NCBI GenBank assembly: GCA_017518735.1 | Contig: JAFWTY010000032.1 | Coordinates: 1-36,553, forward strand | From: Lachnospiraceae bacterium | Lineage (GTDB): Bacteria; Bacillota; Clostridia; Lachnospirales; Lachnospiraceae | Direction of reading: 5' to 3' | Length of the DNA stretch: 36,553 nt | Shown: piece after piece, positions 16,798 to 25,991 of the stretch | Layout of the letters: each line of letters opens with the position of its first letter | Position numbering within the stretch: position 1 is the stretch's first letter | Translations under genes and position numbers: made by a program | Notes under the pieces: generated by a model | Database searches by the model: none | Told to the model about the DNA's origin: nothing | The model's input: only the letters and a program-made list of their open reading frames with translations

Positions 16798-17670
16798 CTA
16801 CTTCTCGCCTGTAGTCTGTTTCTTTTCCTTCACCACAAGCACAACGTTTAAATGATAAAAATCCACAGCCGGTGTAATATAACCGGACTTCGTTAAGTTA
16901 TTCGGATCGGACTCCACGGAACTGATATATCCGATTAAGATTCCCGGCAGGAATTTATCGGATATATTGCTGGTAACAACTTTGTCACCGACCGAAACAC
17001 TGTTGTCATCATCCTGTAAATCCGAAAAACGGATATGGTTTTCCTTCATGGATTCCAAATCACCCGAAACAATTAAGCGATCTGACGTCGAAAGAACCAT
17101 GGCGGAAACATTGGATGTATCGTCAATTACGGATAAAACTCTGGACCAGTTCGGGCCGACTTCCACAACTCTTCCACAAAGTCCAGCACCCGATAACACA
17201 TTCATGTCAACCTCAATACCGTCATTGCTTCCCTTATCGATCACAAAAGAATCAAACCAGTTTCCGGTACCGCCTGCAATTACTCTGGCTCCTACCTTTT
17301 CGTAATCGGAGTACTGCGCATCTAATTCAAACAGCTCACGCAGGGAAACAAGTTCGAATTTCTCCTGCTTTAACTGGATATTCTCTTCGTTTAAGGCATT
17401 GATTTCCTGCTTTAAGGCTTCGTTTTCCTTCTGCAGATCGGCGATTTTTACGAGCATTTCCTTTCTCTGCACAAAAAACATACCGACGGAGCTGACTCCT
17501 TTTTGCAGAGGAACAATCGTATATCCGACTACAGAGTTTGTCGTTTTGGAAGGAAGATCCACTAAAAAAGTCACACCAAGTAAAATCATGCAAATAAAGA
17601 TCACGGCAAGCATGTAATACTTCGTGGGAATCGAAAACTTTTCTTTTTTCTTTGGCATCAAAGGGCTCAT
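16798..17670 (-). CDS. mreC: Rod shape-determining protein MreC
   Basis: MreC is a bitopic membrane protein whose outer domain scaffolds PBP2/RodA. The 290-aa product has a basic cytoplasmic N-terminus (MPKKKEK), one membrane helix at about 18-38 and a coiled coil from about 70 to 105 (ADLQKENEALKQEINAL and onward). The beta-barrel domain carries ARVIAGGTGNWFDSFVIDKG and VVTSNISDKFLPGILIG. The first ATG is preferred because GGGAAAG lies in front of it; a second ATG four codons on has no ribosome site. It begins 3 bp after mreB. Confidence 0.95.
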   Translation of the reverse strand: MSPLMPKKKEKFSIPTKYYMLAVIFICMILLGVTFLVDLPSKTTNSVVGYTIVPLQKGVSSVGMFFVQRKEMLVKIADLQKENEALKQEINALNEENIQLKQEKFELVSLRELFELDAQYSDYEKVGARVIAGGTGNWFDSFVIDKGSNDGIEVDMNVLSGAGLCGRVVEVGPNWSRVLSVIDDTSNVSAMVLSTSDRLIVSGDLESMKENHIRFSDLQDDDNSVSVGDKVVTSNISDKFLPGILIGYISSVESDPNNLTKSGYITPAVDFYHLNVVLVVKEKKQTTGEK

Positions 17671-17673
17671 TCG

Positions 17674-18684
17674 TTACTTTCCCATTCCTTCAATCGTATA
17701 AGCAATACTACGGAAACGCTTGTTACGGATAATCTCCGCAATGCCCTGAATAACGGTTTTTCCGGCTTCTTCCGCAAGATTTACCTTCAGTCCCGTTCCT
17801 CTCGCAAGCTGAAGTCCAAGGTCGGAAACCAAAGATCCGCCACCGGTTAGATACAAACCGTTTTTATAAATATCCGCCGAAAGTTCGGGCGGAGTACGTT
17901 CCAGAATCACACGAACGTTATCGATGATAACATCAAAATATTCCTGAAGTGCACTGTCGATAAGTCTCGTATCAACTGCTCTTTCCATGGGCAATCCGGA
18001 AGCCACATCGCGTCCGTAAACGGTTGCCATGGATTTGTTCTCTTTAAGCATTTCCAAATCCATTTTGATTCGTTCCGCACTTTTTCCGCCAATCAAAAGC
18101 TTGTATTCCTTCTTTACGGCTGCGCGGATTGCATCGTCAAATCGCGTACCGCCGGCTTTGATCATCTTGGAAATAACAATACCGCCGAGGGAAATAATGG
18201 AGATTTCAGTCGTATTAAAACCGACGTCAACAATCATGACGCCCTGGGAATTTTTGACATCAATTCCAAGGCCGATGGCGTCCGCAACGGCTTTGTCTAC
18301 CACAAAAATCTTACGTGCTTTCAGATTGGATTCTTCGATCAGATCATAGAACGCTCTTTTTTCCACTTCGGTAACATCCGTCGGAATTGCAATGTAATAC
18401 GTTGCATTCTTATAGCTTCCGCCGGAAACGTCGGAAATAAAGAGTTTTAAAAGAGTCTGCATGTTATGAATATCGGCAATAACACCGTTTGACAAAGGAT
18501 AGGTTACCTTGATGTTATCCGGTGCTTTTTCATACATGTCATATGCAGAATCGCCATAAGCAATTACGCCCACGCGCTTGTCGATGGCGATCATGTTCTT
18601 TTCATGAAAGAACGATTTTCTGTCGTGATTATAAATACAAATCGTACTTGTTCCCAAGTCGATTCCGAAAACATTGTTTAACAA
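17674..18684 (-). CDS. mreB: Actin-like rod shape-determining protein MreB
   Basis: MreB polymerises under the membrane and directs the elongation machinery. The 336-aa product has the actin-fold phosphate loops GIDLGTSTICIY (8-19) and VDVGFNTTEIS, and GLYLTGGGSLVSDL for the adenosine side. Translation begins at a rare TTG (18682-18684): there is no in-frame ATG or GTG upstream, since an in-frame TGA lies two codons before it (18688-18690), and a GAGG ribosome site is 8 nt upstream. The use of TTG may lower output relative to mreC and the PBP. It is the first gene of the elongation operon, directly behind a strong promoter. Confidence 0.93.
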   Translation of the reverse strand: MLNNVFGIDLGTSTICIYNHDRKSFFHEKNMIAIDKRVGVIAYGDSAYDMYEKAPDNIKVTYPLSNGVIADIHNMQTLLKLFISDVSGGSYKNATYYIAIPTDVTEVEKRAFYDLIEESNLKARKIFVVDKAVADAIGLGIDVKNSQGVMIVDVGFNTTEISIISLGGIVISKMIKAGGTRFDDAIRAAVKKEYKLLIGGKSAERIKMDLEMLKENKSMATVYGRDVASGLPMERAVDTRLIDSALQEYFDVIIDNVRVILERTPPELSADIYKNGLYLTGGGSLVSDLGLQLARGTGLKVNLAEEAGKTVIQGIAEIIRNKRFRSIAYTIEGMGK

Positions 18685-18724
18685 CGGTCATTCCTCACTT
18701 CGTAAGCCCAAAATTTAACACTTT

Positions 18725-18753
18725 ATTATAACATAGTTCACATAATACGTAAA
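18725..18753 (-). promoter_or_regulatory. Promoter of the mre-PBP2-rodA operon
   Basis: On the minus strand, TATAAT (18725-18730) is preceded by TG at the extended -10 position (TGTTATAAT) and by TTTACG (18748-18753, four of six consensus bases) at 17-bp spacing. The start codon of mreB is 40 bp downstream. It sits in the only large gap between the PLP enzyme gene and mreB, so the elongation operon can be expressed independently of the repair genes. Confidence 0.8.
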
Positions 18754-18780
18754 CGAAAAAGGAATGAAAAAATGGACTTC

Positions 18781-20058
18781 TTACGGTAATTCAATCAGAT
18801 TTCGCCGGAACAACTCTTCCGTCGCTCGTAAAATACCGAATTTCGCATGCGGCCAGGTAAGTCCGCCCTGGAAATAAACGGCATACGGCTCGCGAATCGG
18901 TGCATCTGCGGATAATTCTATACTGGATCCGGAAATAAAGTTTCCGGCCGCCATAATAACTTTGGAATCATATCCCGGCATGTCATCGGGATATGGCATT
19001 GCCATACTGTCAACCGGCGATGCGGACTGGATTCCCTGGCAAAAGGCAATCACCCTCTCCGCACTTTTTAATACAACGGACTGGATGATGTCATGACGCA
19101 CTTCATCGGAAGAAGGAATCACGTCAAAACCTAAGGATTCATAAATCTTTGCGGCAAAAATCGCGCCTTTTTCGGCAGACGCTGCAACCGTAGGTGCTAA
19201 GAACAGTCCTTGGTAAAAATCTTTTAAAACCCCAAGGGAAGCTCCGACTTCTTTTCCGAGACCCGGAGAAGTCAGTCGATACGCCGCATTCTCGATGCAT
19301 TCTTTTTTGCCTGCAATATAGCCGCCGATCGGTGCAAGTCCACCGCCTGGGTTTTTAATCAAGGATCCGACTATCATATCGGCTCCGACGTCGGAAGGCT
19401 CAATCGTTTCTGTAAATTCACCGTAACAGTTATCGACCATGACGGTCACATCCGGCTTTTTCTCTTTCAAAAATGCTATCAGTTCTCCGATTGCGGAAAC
19501 CGAAAACGAAGGTCTGGTCTGATAGCCCTTTGAACGCTGAATGGTAACCAGTTTTGTCTTGTCGTTCAAAGCTTTTTCAATATTATCATAATCAAAACTT
19601 CCGTCCGGCAGTAAATCCACCTGACGATAAGTGATTCCGTATTCCGCCAAAGAACCTTTATGAGGCGTAATTCCAATCACTTTTTCAAGGGTATCATAGG
19701 GTTTTCCGACAGGGCTTAAGAGTTCATCTCCCGGGCGCAGATTACTCATCAAAGCAAGGGCCAGTGCATGTGTTCCGCAGGTAATCTGCGGACGAACCAG
19801 TGCATCTTCGGTATGAAAAATATGTGCATAGACCTCTTCCAGGCGGTCTCTTCCCAAATCGTTGTAACCATATCCCGTGGTACCGAGCAAACATGCCTCG
19901 GAAACCTGACAATCCTGCATTGCCTTTAACACCTTCATCTGGTTGTATTCGGCGATACGGTCGATTTCGTCAAATCTCGGCTTTAAATCATTCAGTTTTT
20001 CCTCTGCAAAAGCATATACCTCATCGGATATGCCGAATTCTTTATAGTTGTTTTCCAT
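18781..20058 (-). CDS. Methionine gamma-lyase family PLP enzyme (YnbB-like, 'aluminium resistance protein')
   Basis: The 425-aa protein is a fold-type I PLP enzyme of the Met_gamma_lyase/YnbB family. The likely Schiff-base lysine is Lys235 in GSLIKNPGGG, preceded by the PLP-ring Asp209 in VDNCYGEF. The GTTGYGYND motif (59-67) and the cofactor-phosphate region QITCGTHALALAL (91-103) are also typical. The reaction in vivo is not established; 'aluminium resistance' is an inherited label, and a C-S lyase role is inferred from the superfamily. It is 12 bp after miaA. A link between this family, miaA and mutL-mutS also occurs in Bacillus, where ynbB lies in the region downstream of mutSL-miaA. Confidence 0.9.
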   Translation of the reverse strand: MENNYKEFGISDEVYAFAEEKLNDLKPRFDEIDRIAEYNQMKVLKAMQDCQVSEACLLGTTGYGYNDLGRDRLEEVYAHIFHTEDALVRPQITCGTHALALALMSNLRPGDELLSPVGKPYDTLEKVIGITPHKGSLAEYGITYRQVDLLPDGSFDYDNIEKALNDKTKLVTIQRSKGYQTRPSFSVSAIGELIAFLKEKKPDVTVMVDNCYGEFTETIEPSDVGADMIVGSLIKNPGGGLAPIGGYIAGKKECIENAAYRLTSPGLGKEVGASLGVLKDFYQGLFLAPTVAASAEKGAIFAAKIYESLGFDVIPSSDEVRHDIIQSVVLKSAERVIAFCQGIQSASPVDSMAMPYPDDMPGYDSKVIMAAGNFISGSSIELSADAPIREPYAVYFQGGLTWPHAKFGILRATEELFRRNLIELP

Positions 20059-20070
20059 ATTATTTCTCTC

Positions 20071-21012
20071 TTAAACTATCTCTTTTTCTTTGATGATATT
20101 TAGCATCTCCCGGACTATTTCCTCATCCGGATTTGTATACTGCGATTTGTCAAACCAGACCACATCATTTAAAGCTTTAAAGTATGTGAACTGTCTTTTT
20201 GCAAAATGTCTGGTATTCTGTTTTACTTTTTCAATCGCTTCCTCAAGCGTCGAATTACCGTTTAAATACTCCAGGATCTCTTTATAACCGATTCCCTGCA
20301 TAGATTGATATTCCAAGGATAATCCATCTTCTTTCAGGCTTTTAACTTCCTCAATCAGGCCGTCATCTACCATAAGATCCACACGTTTGTTGATGGCATC
20401 GTAAAGAACGCTGCGCTCATTGCTTAATACAAAACAGACATCTTTGTAGATACTCTCTTTTTGCTTTTCTTCGTCATTATGCGTCGAAATCGGATAACCG
20501 TGTAAGTTATAGAATTCAACGGCACGAATGACTCTTTTTACATTTCCTGCCGGAATCCGTTCGTAAGAAACCGGATCAATCTCTTTTAACTTTTCATGAA
20601 ATGCTTCTTTTCCGAGTTTTTCCGCTTCTTCTTCGAGTCGAATTCGTAAATCCGTATGCTCTTCTTCTTTAAAATCAACGCCTTTTCGCAAAGCCTGCAC
20701 ATAAAAGCCAGTGCCGCCGACCAGAATCGGAATCTTGCCTCTTTGATTGATTTCGGTAATCTTTTCGGAAGCCATCTTCTGAAAAATCGTAACATCAAAA
20801 GGCTCATCCGGATTGAGAACATCAATTAAATGATGCGGAACGCCCTGCATCTCTTCCTCTGTAATCTTTGCACTTCCGATGTTCAATTTCCGATATACCT
20901 GAACAGAATCCGCAGAAATCACTTCGCCGTTTACGGCCTTTGCAAGAGCGATGGATATTTTTGTTTTACCTACACCTGTAGGACCGGTTATGATAATCAG
21001 TTTTTCTTTCAT
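20071..21012 (-). CDS. miaA: tRNA dimethylallyltransferase MiaA
   Basis: MiaA transfers a dimethylallyl group from dimethylallyl diphosphate to N6 of A37 in tRNAs that read UNN codons. The 313-aa enzyme has the P-loop GPTGVGKT (10-17) and the substrate segment ISADSVQVYRKLNIGSAK. It also has GGTGFYVQAL and the swinging-domain signature QSMQGIGYKEI, and ends with RHFAKRQFTYFK. Its product is the substrate of MiaB, which is encoded by the same gene cluster at 25991-27415. The gene follows mutL by 15 bp. Confidence 0.97.
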   Translation of the reverse strand: MKEKLIIITGPTGVGKTKISIALAKAVNGEVISADSVQVYRKLNIGSAKITEEEMQGVPHHLIDVLNPDEPFDVTIFQKMASEKITEINQRGKIPILVGGTGFYVQALRKGVDFKEEEHTDLRIRLEEEAEKLGKEAFHEKLKEIDPVSYERIPAGNVKRVIRAVEFYNLHGYPISTHNDEEKQKESIYKDVCFVLSNERSVLYDAINKRVDLMVDDGLIEEVKSLKEDGLSLEYQSMQGIGYKEILEYLNGNSTLEEAIEKVKQNTRHFAKRQFTYFKALNDVVWFDKSQYTNPDEEIVREMLNIIKEKEIV

Positions 21013-21027
21013 GACGATTCGTATATC

Positions 21028-23142
21028 TTATACAATACGTTTAAACTTCTTTTCGATCTCATATTCACTCATGGAAATCAATGTCGGGCGTCCGTGCGGA
21101 CACTGATAAGGGTTTTCCAGAGTAAATAACATTTCAATCAGCTTCTTGGCTGATTCCTTGGAAAGCACCGTATTTCCTTTAATCGCTGCTTTACAGGCCC
21201 TTGTTGCAATTCTTTCTTCTACAGTTGTAAGACTTTTTGTCGAATATGTCGTGGATAGTTCTTCCAGCACATCCATAAACAGCTCCTTACAGGAATAACC
21301 GAACAAATCGGTAGGCATGGCCCTAACTGCAATCGTATCCTGTCCGAAGTCTTCAATTTCAAAAGAAAGACTATCGAATGCTTCTCTGTTTTTGTCAAAA
21401 ACCACATATTCCGCAGGTTTTAATGTAATCACACAGGGAGGAAGAAGATTCTGGGATTCCAGCTTTCCTTCCCGGAATTTTCTCATGAACTCCTCATACT
21501 TTACTTTTTCATGGGCAGCATGCTGGTCCATGAAGAATAACTTATCGCCGAGAGTAATCAACCAGTACGTATCAAATACCTGACCGATTACTTCAAACTC
21601 TTCCTTGTTTTCCTGCGCAAAAAACTCCGGCGTAAACATGGAATATTGTTCCGGTTTTTCCACACGAACATTGGAAATTGCAGGATTCAAAGCCAATGCG
21701 GAATCTATTTGATTACTCTGTTGTGTCTTTATATTCGAATTTGAAACTACGTTTCTATCTGCCTCAGATTCATTCTTTGAATCTGTTTTCCTTAAAATCA
21801 ATCCGTCTTCCGAGCCTTCTCCGGATTTTGAAATCACATCGTCGGAAGGTTTCTTTGCGTCATCAAAAAACACATTCTTTTCTACGAAATGATCCTCTTT
21901 TGCCTTCTCGTTGCTTTCAATACTTACAATACTTTTATTATTAGATGTATCAGCGTTTACACAATTTCCTGTCTCAACGCTGTTAGCGATATCTTTCACA
22001 TCTTCCGCTTTCGTTTCACCTTCCAAAACAACGGTATCGGAATAAACGGAAACCTCTTTTTCTTTTTCGCTTAAGATACGTTTCTGCTCATAAGGTTCCG
22101 GCGTTTTGATCTTTTCTTTCGTTTCGGTTTCTTCCGTTAGTTTGATGCCCGGAATCAGATCCTTCTCCAAAAGTGCCTCATGTACCTCTTCCGCAAGAAG
22201 ACGCACAATGAGTTCCGGATGTTCCATTCTTACCTGCATTTTATTCGGATGAATATTGACATCCAGAGCCGTTGTATCCATGTTGAAATGAAGCACGCAG
22301 AAAGGAAAACGATGCATCATAAGAAAGGCTTTATAGCCTTCTTCAATGCCCTTGGAAATTTCTTTGGATTTGATATATCTGGAATTAATGTAATAGTTTT
22401 CATCATTGCGATTGGATCTTGCGATGGAAGGTCTTCCGAGATACCCTTCAATCCGAACTCCGCCTTCGTCAATCAGAATCGGGATCAGCTCATCGGAAGT
22501 GGATTTTCCGTAGATTCGGTAAATCACTTCTTTCAGATTCCCGTTTCCGTTCGTCATAAACTTTAACTGATTGTTGATGACGAGTTTAAAAGATAATCCC
22601 GGCATGGAAAGTGCCATATGTTGCATGGTTTCCGCAATAGCTGCGCCTTCTGACTGAGGAGAATGCAAAAACTTTTTCCTCGGAGGAACATTATAAAACA
22701 GATTTCTTACTACAATCGTAGTTCCGTTTGGTGCTCCAACCTGCTCGAATTCCTTGATTTCTCCGCCTTCGATTACGATTCTGACACCGACGATATCATC
22801 TTCCGTTTTCGTACACATCTCCAACTGGGAAACAGCAGCAATCGAAGCCAATGCTTCTCCTCTGAATCCAAGCGTACGCAGATAATGAAGATCTTCGTCC
22901 GAAGAAATCTTACTCGTCGCATGACGCAAGAAAGCGGTTTTTACTTCATCTTTCGGAATTCCCTTTCCATTATCGGTAACACGAATATAATCGATTCCGC
23001 CACCTTTGATTTCCACGGAAACCATAGTGGAACCTGCATCAATCGCATTTTCCACAAGCTCCTTTACCACGTTCAGCGGCTTTTCAACCACTTCACCGGC
23101 AGCTATTTTATTTATTGTTTCTTCATCTAAAACTCTAATCAT
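21028..23142 (-). CDS. mutL: DNA mismatch repair protein MutL (endonuclease type)
   Basis: MutL couples mismatch recognition by MutS to strand incision. The 704-aa protein starts at the conserved MIRVLDEETINKIAAGEVV. The GHKL ATPase domain follows, with ELVENAIDAG, DNGKGI and TLGFRGEALASI. A low-complexity acidic/serine linker runs from about 350 to 490. The C-terminal domain has the nuclease motif DQHAAHEKVKYEE (539-551), ACKAAIKGN and CPHGRP (681-686), so it should nick DNA itself, as expected where MutH is absent. The frame is open for 53 codons upstream to a GTG at 23301, but family N-termini and the repeat-derived nature of that stretch favour the ATG at 23142, with AAAAAGG upstream. Confidence 0.95.
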   Translation of the reverse strand: MIRVLDEETINKIAAGEVVEKPLNVVKELVENAIDAGSTMVSVEIKGGGIDYIRVTDNGKGIPKDEVKTAFLRHATSKISSDEDLHYLRTLGFRGEALASIAAVSQLEMCTKTEDDIVGVRIVIEGGEIKEFEQVGAPNGTTIVVRNLFYNVPPRKKFLHSPQSEGAAIAETMQHMALSMPGLSFKLVINNQLKFMTNGNGNLKEVIYRIYGKSTSDELIPILIDEGGVRIEGYLGRPSIARSNRNDENYYINSRYIKSKEISKGIEEGYKAFLMMHRFPFCVLHFNMDTTALDVNIHPNKMQVRMEHPELIVRLLAEEVHEALLEKDLIPGIKLTEETETKEKIKTPEPYEQKRILSEKEKEVSVYSDTVVLEGETKAEDVKDIANSVETGNCVNADTSNNKSIVSIESNEKAKEDHFVEKNVFFDDAKKPSDDVISKSGEGSEDGLILRKTDSKNESEADRNVVSNSNIKTQQSNQIDSALALNPAISNVRVEKPEQYSMFTPEFFAQENKEEFEVIGQVFDTYWLITLGDKLFFMDQHAAHEKVKYEEFMRKFREGKLESQNLLPPCVITLKPAEYVVFDKNREAFDSLSFEIEDFGQDTIAVRAMPTDLFGYSCKELFMDVLEELSTTYSTKSLTTVEERIATRACKAAIKGNTVLSKESAKKLIEMLFTLENPYQCPHGRPTLISMSEYEIEKKFKRIV

Positions 23143-23303
23143 TCCACAACAAACCTTTTTAGTAAGATAAACGATGTTGGTTTCTGCGCTTAAGAGCGAG
23201 TGCATAGAAACAAATGCAAAAAAGTTTGAGCATTCTTGTTTCTGCACGAGTGAAACAGCGCTGAACCGACATCTGTTTCTCCCGTGCTGCAAATCCAACA
23301 CTC
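23143..23303 (-). repeat. Repeat-rich structured leader between mutS and mutL
   Basis: This 161-bp gap is the longest within the repair cluster. It contains five copies of a GAAACA-type core in alternating orientation (near 23179, 23207, 23236, 23252 and 23273). Two of them form a hairpin with 16 base pairs: GTGCA (23200), GAAACAA (23207) and ATGC (23214) pair with GCAT (23230), TTGTTTC (23236) and TGCAC (23243), with two 2-nt bulges and a 12-nt loop. GAAACAG/CTGTTTC (23252-23258, 23273-23279) forms a second stem. No U tract follows on the minus strand, so it is not a standard terminator. It could be a dispersed palindromic repeat or an RNA control element. Confidence 0.6.
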
Positions 23304-25991
23304 TTATATTCTATTCTTAATCTTATTCTGAATTTTATACAGTAAATTCAAGCCATCCAACGGCGTCAGAGTCGAGATATCGATTCCTTCAATCTCCTTG
23401 ATGATCTCCGCATCTGACAACGAATCAAAAAAGCTGAGCTGACCTGCATCGACTTCATCCTGTTTCTTGATTCTCGTATGTGTCTTTGCTCCGGCTGCAT
23501 TTACATTGATATCCTGGATTACAGATGCAATATCATTGTCAGAAAGCTCTTTTAAGATTTCTTTGGCACGTTCGATTACCATATCCGGAACACCGGCCAG
23601 TTTTGCAACTTCAATACCGTAACTTCTGTCCGTACCTCCGGGAATAATCTTACGCAGGAATACAATATCATCACCCTGTTCTTTTACGGCGATACAGTAA
23701 TTGTTGACATTATCCATCTTTTCTTCCAGTTCGGTAAGCAGATGATAATGTGTTGCAAATAATGTCTTTGCCCCGAGCAGATTTCTGTTTGCAATATGCT
23801 CAATTACGGCCCATGCAATGGCAAGTCCGTCAAATGTGGATGTACCGCGTCCGATTTCATCCAGAATCAAAAGGGAATCCTTCGTTGCATTTCGAAGTAT
23901 ATTGGATACTTCATTCATCTCCACCATGAAGGTAGACTGACCGCTTGCCAGATCATCGCTGGCACCGACTCTGGTAAAGATTCTGTCCACCACACCGATA
24001 TTGGCGCTTTTTGCCGGTACATATGAACCGATCTGCGCCATTAATACAATCAGTGCCGTCTGACGCATGTAAGTCGATTTACCGGCCATATTAGGTCCGG
24101 TAATGATGGCAATCTGATTGGACTTGTTATCAAGCGTTGTATCGTTCGGAATAAAGAGTGTATCCCGAAGCATTTTTTCAACGACAGGATGACGTCCTTC
24201 TTTGATGTTAATCACACCTTTGTCATTAAAAGAAGGCTTTACATATCCGTTCTGTTCTCCGACAAAGGAAAGCGAACATAGTGCATCGAGTAAAGCTACC
24301 GCTTTTGCCGTTTTTTGGATCTGTTCCAGTCGCGTTGCGATATAATCACGAATCGAAACAAAAATATCATATTCCAGGTCGTTTAACTTCTCTTCCGCAT
24401 TCAGAATCGTATCTTCCAGTTCCTTCAGGCGCGGAGTCGTATAACGTTCCGCATTGGATAGCGTCTGTTTCCGGATATAATCGTCCGGAACTTCAGCTTC
24501 TTTGTATGCATTTGTAATTTCCAGGCAGTAACCGAATACTTTGTTGTATTTAATCTTCAGTCCCTTAATTCCGGTACGTTCGCGTTCGGTCTCTTCCAGT
24601 TCCGCAAGCCAGTTCTTGCCGTCTGTTTTTGCCTTTCTCAGATAGTCGATATCTTCGGAAAAGCCGTCTTTGATGATTCCGCCTTCTCTCGAAGAAAACG
24701 GAGGCTCTTCAACGATTGCTTCCTCGATTCTCTTTGTAACATCCTCGAGTCCGTCAATGGAATCAAAAATACCAAGCAATACTTCATCCGTAAAGCCACT
24801 TAATACACTCTTGATATGAGGTAGCATTTCCAGGGAATTACGGAACGCGATCATATCCTTCGGATTCACGGACTGATAGCTGACTTTACTGAGCAAACGC
24901 TCCAGATCGTAGATGGAATTTAAATATTCGCGAAGTTCATCCCGACTGATCGAGTCAACAGTCAATGCTTCTACTGCATTCAGACGTTTTTCAATATCTT
25001 CTCTCTTCATCAAGGGCTGTTCGATAAAGTTTCGAAGACATCTGGCTCCCATAGCGGTTTTGGTTTTATCCAGTACCCAGAAAAGGGAACCTCTCTTCAT
25101 TTTCTCACGAAGCGTTTCGGTCAATTCGAGGTTTCGTCTGGTTGCGGCATCCAGAATCATATAGGTTCCGGTAGAGTTCGGATATAGATGTGTCAAATGT
25201 GCAAGGGAAATCATCTGAGTATCGTTCAGATACTGTAATAAAGCGCCTGCTGCGATTACTCCGTGCTCATATTCATCGATTCCCATACCAATCAGGGAAT
25301 TAACCTTAAAATGCTTTAACAACGTTTTTCTAGTCGTATTTTCATCATAGAAGCGGTCTTCCAGAGTAAACATGGCAATTCCGAATCTGTTTTTCAAATC
25401 CACGATATCCAGACCGCAGGAATAAAAAAACTCATTGGCCACAATTTCGGTCGGATTGTAGCGAATGATTTCATCATAGAGTTCCTTATTGTTTTCCGCC
25501 TCGGAAAGATAATAATCACCGGTGGTAACATCCGCTACGGAAATACCGATTTTGCGTAGTCCGTAGTAAATGCACATAATAAAATTGTTACGGCTTTCTT
25601 CCATGGACATAAAATCCATATTGGTTCCCGGCGTAACAATTCTGGTTACTTCACGTTTTACGAGGCCTTTTGCGAATTTCGGATCTTCTGTCTGTTCGCA
25701 AATCGCAACTTTATAGCCTCTTGTAACAAGTCTGTTTAAATAGGAATCCACAGCATGAAAAGGAACGCCGCACATAGGCGCACGTTCTTCCAGGCCACAG
25801 CTTTTTCCGGTTAATGTGATTTCCAGTTCCTTGGATGCCACAAGTGCATCTTCATAGAACATTTCGTAAAAATCGCCGAGACGGTAAAACAAGATACAGT
25901 CAGGATATTCCTCCTTCGTCTCTAAATATTTCACCATCATCGGAGTCAGTCCCGGTGTTTTACTTGTTACTTTATCAATGCTTTCAGACAT
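23304..25991 (-). CDS. mutS: DNA mismatch repair protein MutS
   Basis: MutS recognises mismatches and small loops as a dimer. The 895-aa protein has the mismatch-contacting F-x-E motif in YRLGDFYEMF (Phe41, Glu43). Connector, lever and clamp domains follow, and the C-terminal ATPase has Walker A GPNMAGKST near residue 620, the Walker B region LLILDEIGRGTSTFDG and the signature ATHYHLLTEL. The length is typical. The start at 25991 is preferred over one 12 codons upstream because it begins with the usual MSES...TPMM context. It also overlaps the miaB stop as TAATG and has GGGAAGAGAG in front. Confidence 0.97.
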   Translation of the reverse strand: MSESIDKVTSKTPGLTPMMVKYLETKEEYPDCILFYRLGDFYEMFYEDALVASKELEITLTGKSCGLEERAPMCGVPFHAVDSYLNRLVTRGYKVAICEQTEDPKFAKGLVKREVTRIVTPGTNMDFMSMEESRNNFIMCIYYGLRKIGISVADVTTGDYYLSEAENNKELYDEIIRYNPTEIVANEFFYSCGLDIVDLKNRFGIAMFTLEDRFYDENTTRKTLLKHFKVNSLIGMGIDEYEHGVIAAGALLQYLNDTQMISLAHLTHLYPNSTGTYMILDAATRRNLELTETLREKMKRGSLFWVLDKTKTAMGARCLRNFIEQPLMKREDIEKRLNAVEALTVDSISRDELREYLNSIYDLERLLSKVSYQSVNPKDMIAFRNSLEMLPHIKSVLSGFTDEVLLGIFDSIDGLEDVTKRIEEAIVEEPPFSSREGGIIKDGFSEDIDYLRKAKTDGKNWLAELEETERERTGIKGLKIKYNKVFGYCLEITNAYKEAEVPDDYIRKQTLSNAERYTTPRLKELEDTILNAEEKLNDLEYDIFVSIRDYIATRLEQIQKTAKAVALLDALCSLSFVGEQNGYVKPSFNDKGVINIKEGRHPVVEKMLRDTLFIPNDTTLDNKSNQIAIITGPNMAGKSTYMRQTALIVLMAQIGSYVPAKSANIGVVDRIFTRVGASDDLASGQSTFMVEMNEVSNILRNATKDSLLILDEIGRGTSTFDGLAIAWAVIEHIANRNLLGAKTLFATHYHLLTELEEKMDNVNNYCIAVKEQGDDIVFLRKIIPGGTDRSYGIEVAKLAGVPDMVIERAKEILKELSDNDIASVIQDINVNAAGAKTHTRIKKQDEVDAGQLSFFDSLSDAEIIKEIEGIDISTLTPLDGLNLLYKIQNKIKNRI

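Noticed and set aside
23143..23301. 53-codon N-terminal extension of MutL starting at GTG 23301
   Set aside because: MutL proteins begin at the MIRVL...IAAGEVVEKP segment, and the extension is made of the GAAACA inverted repeats, so the open frame is probably chance.
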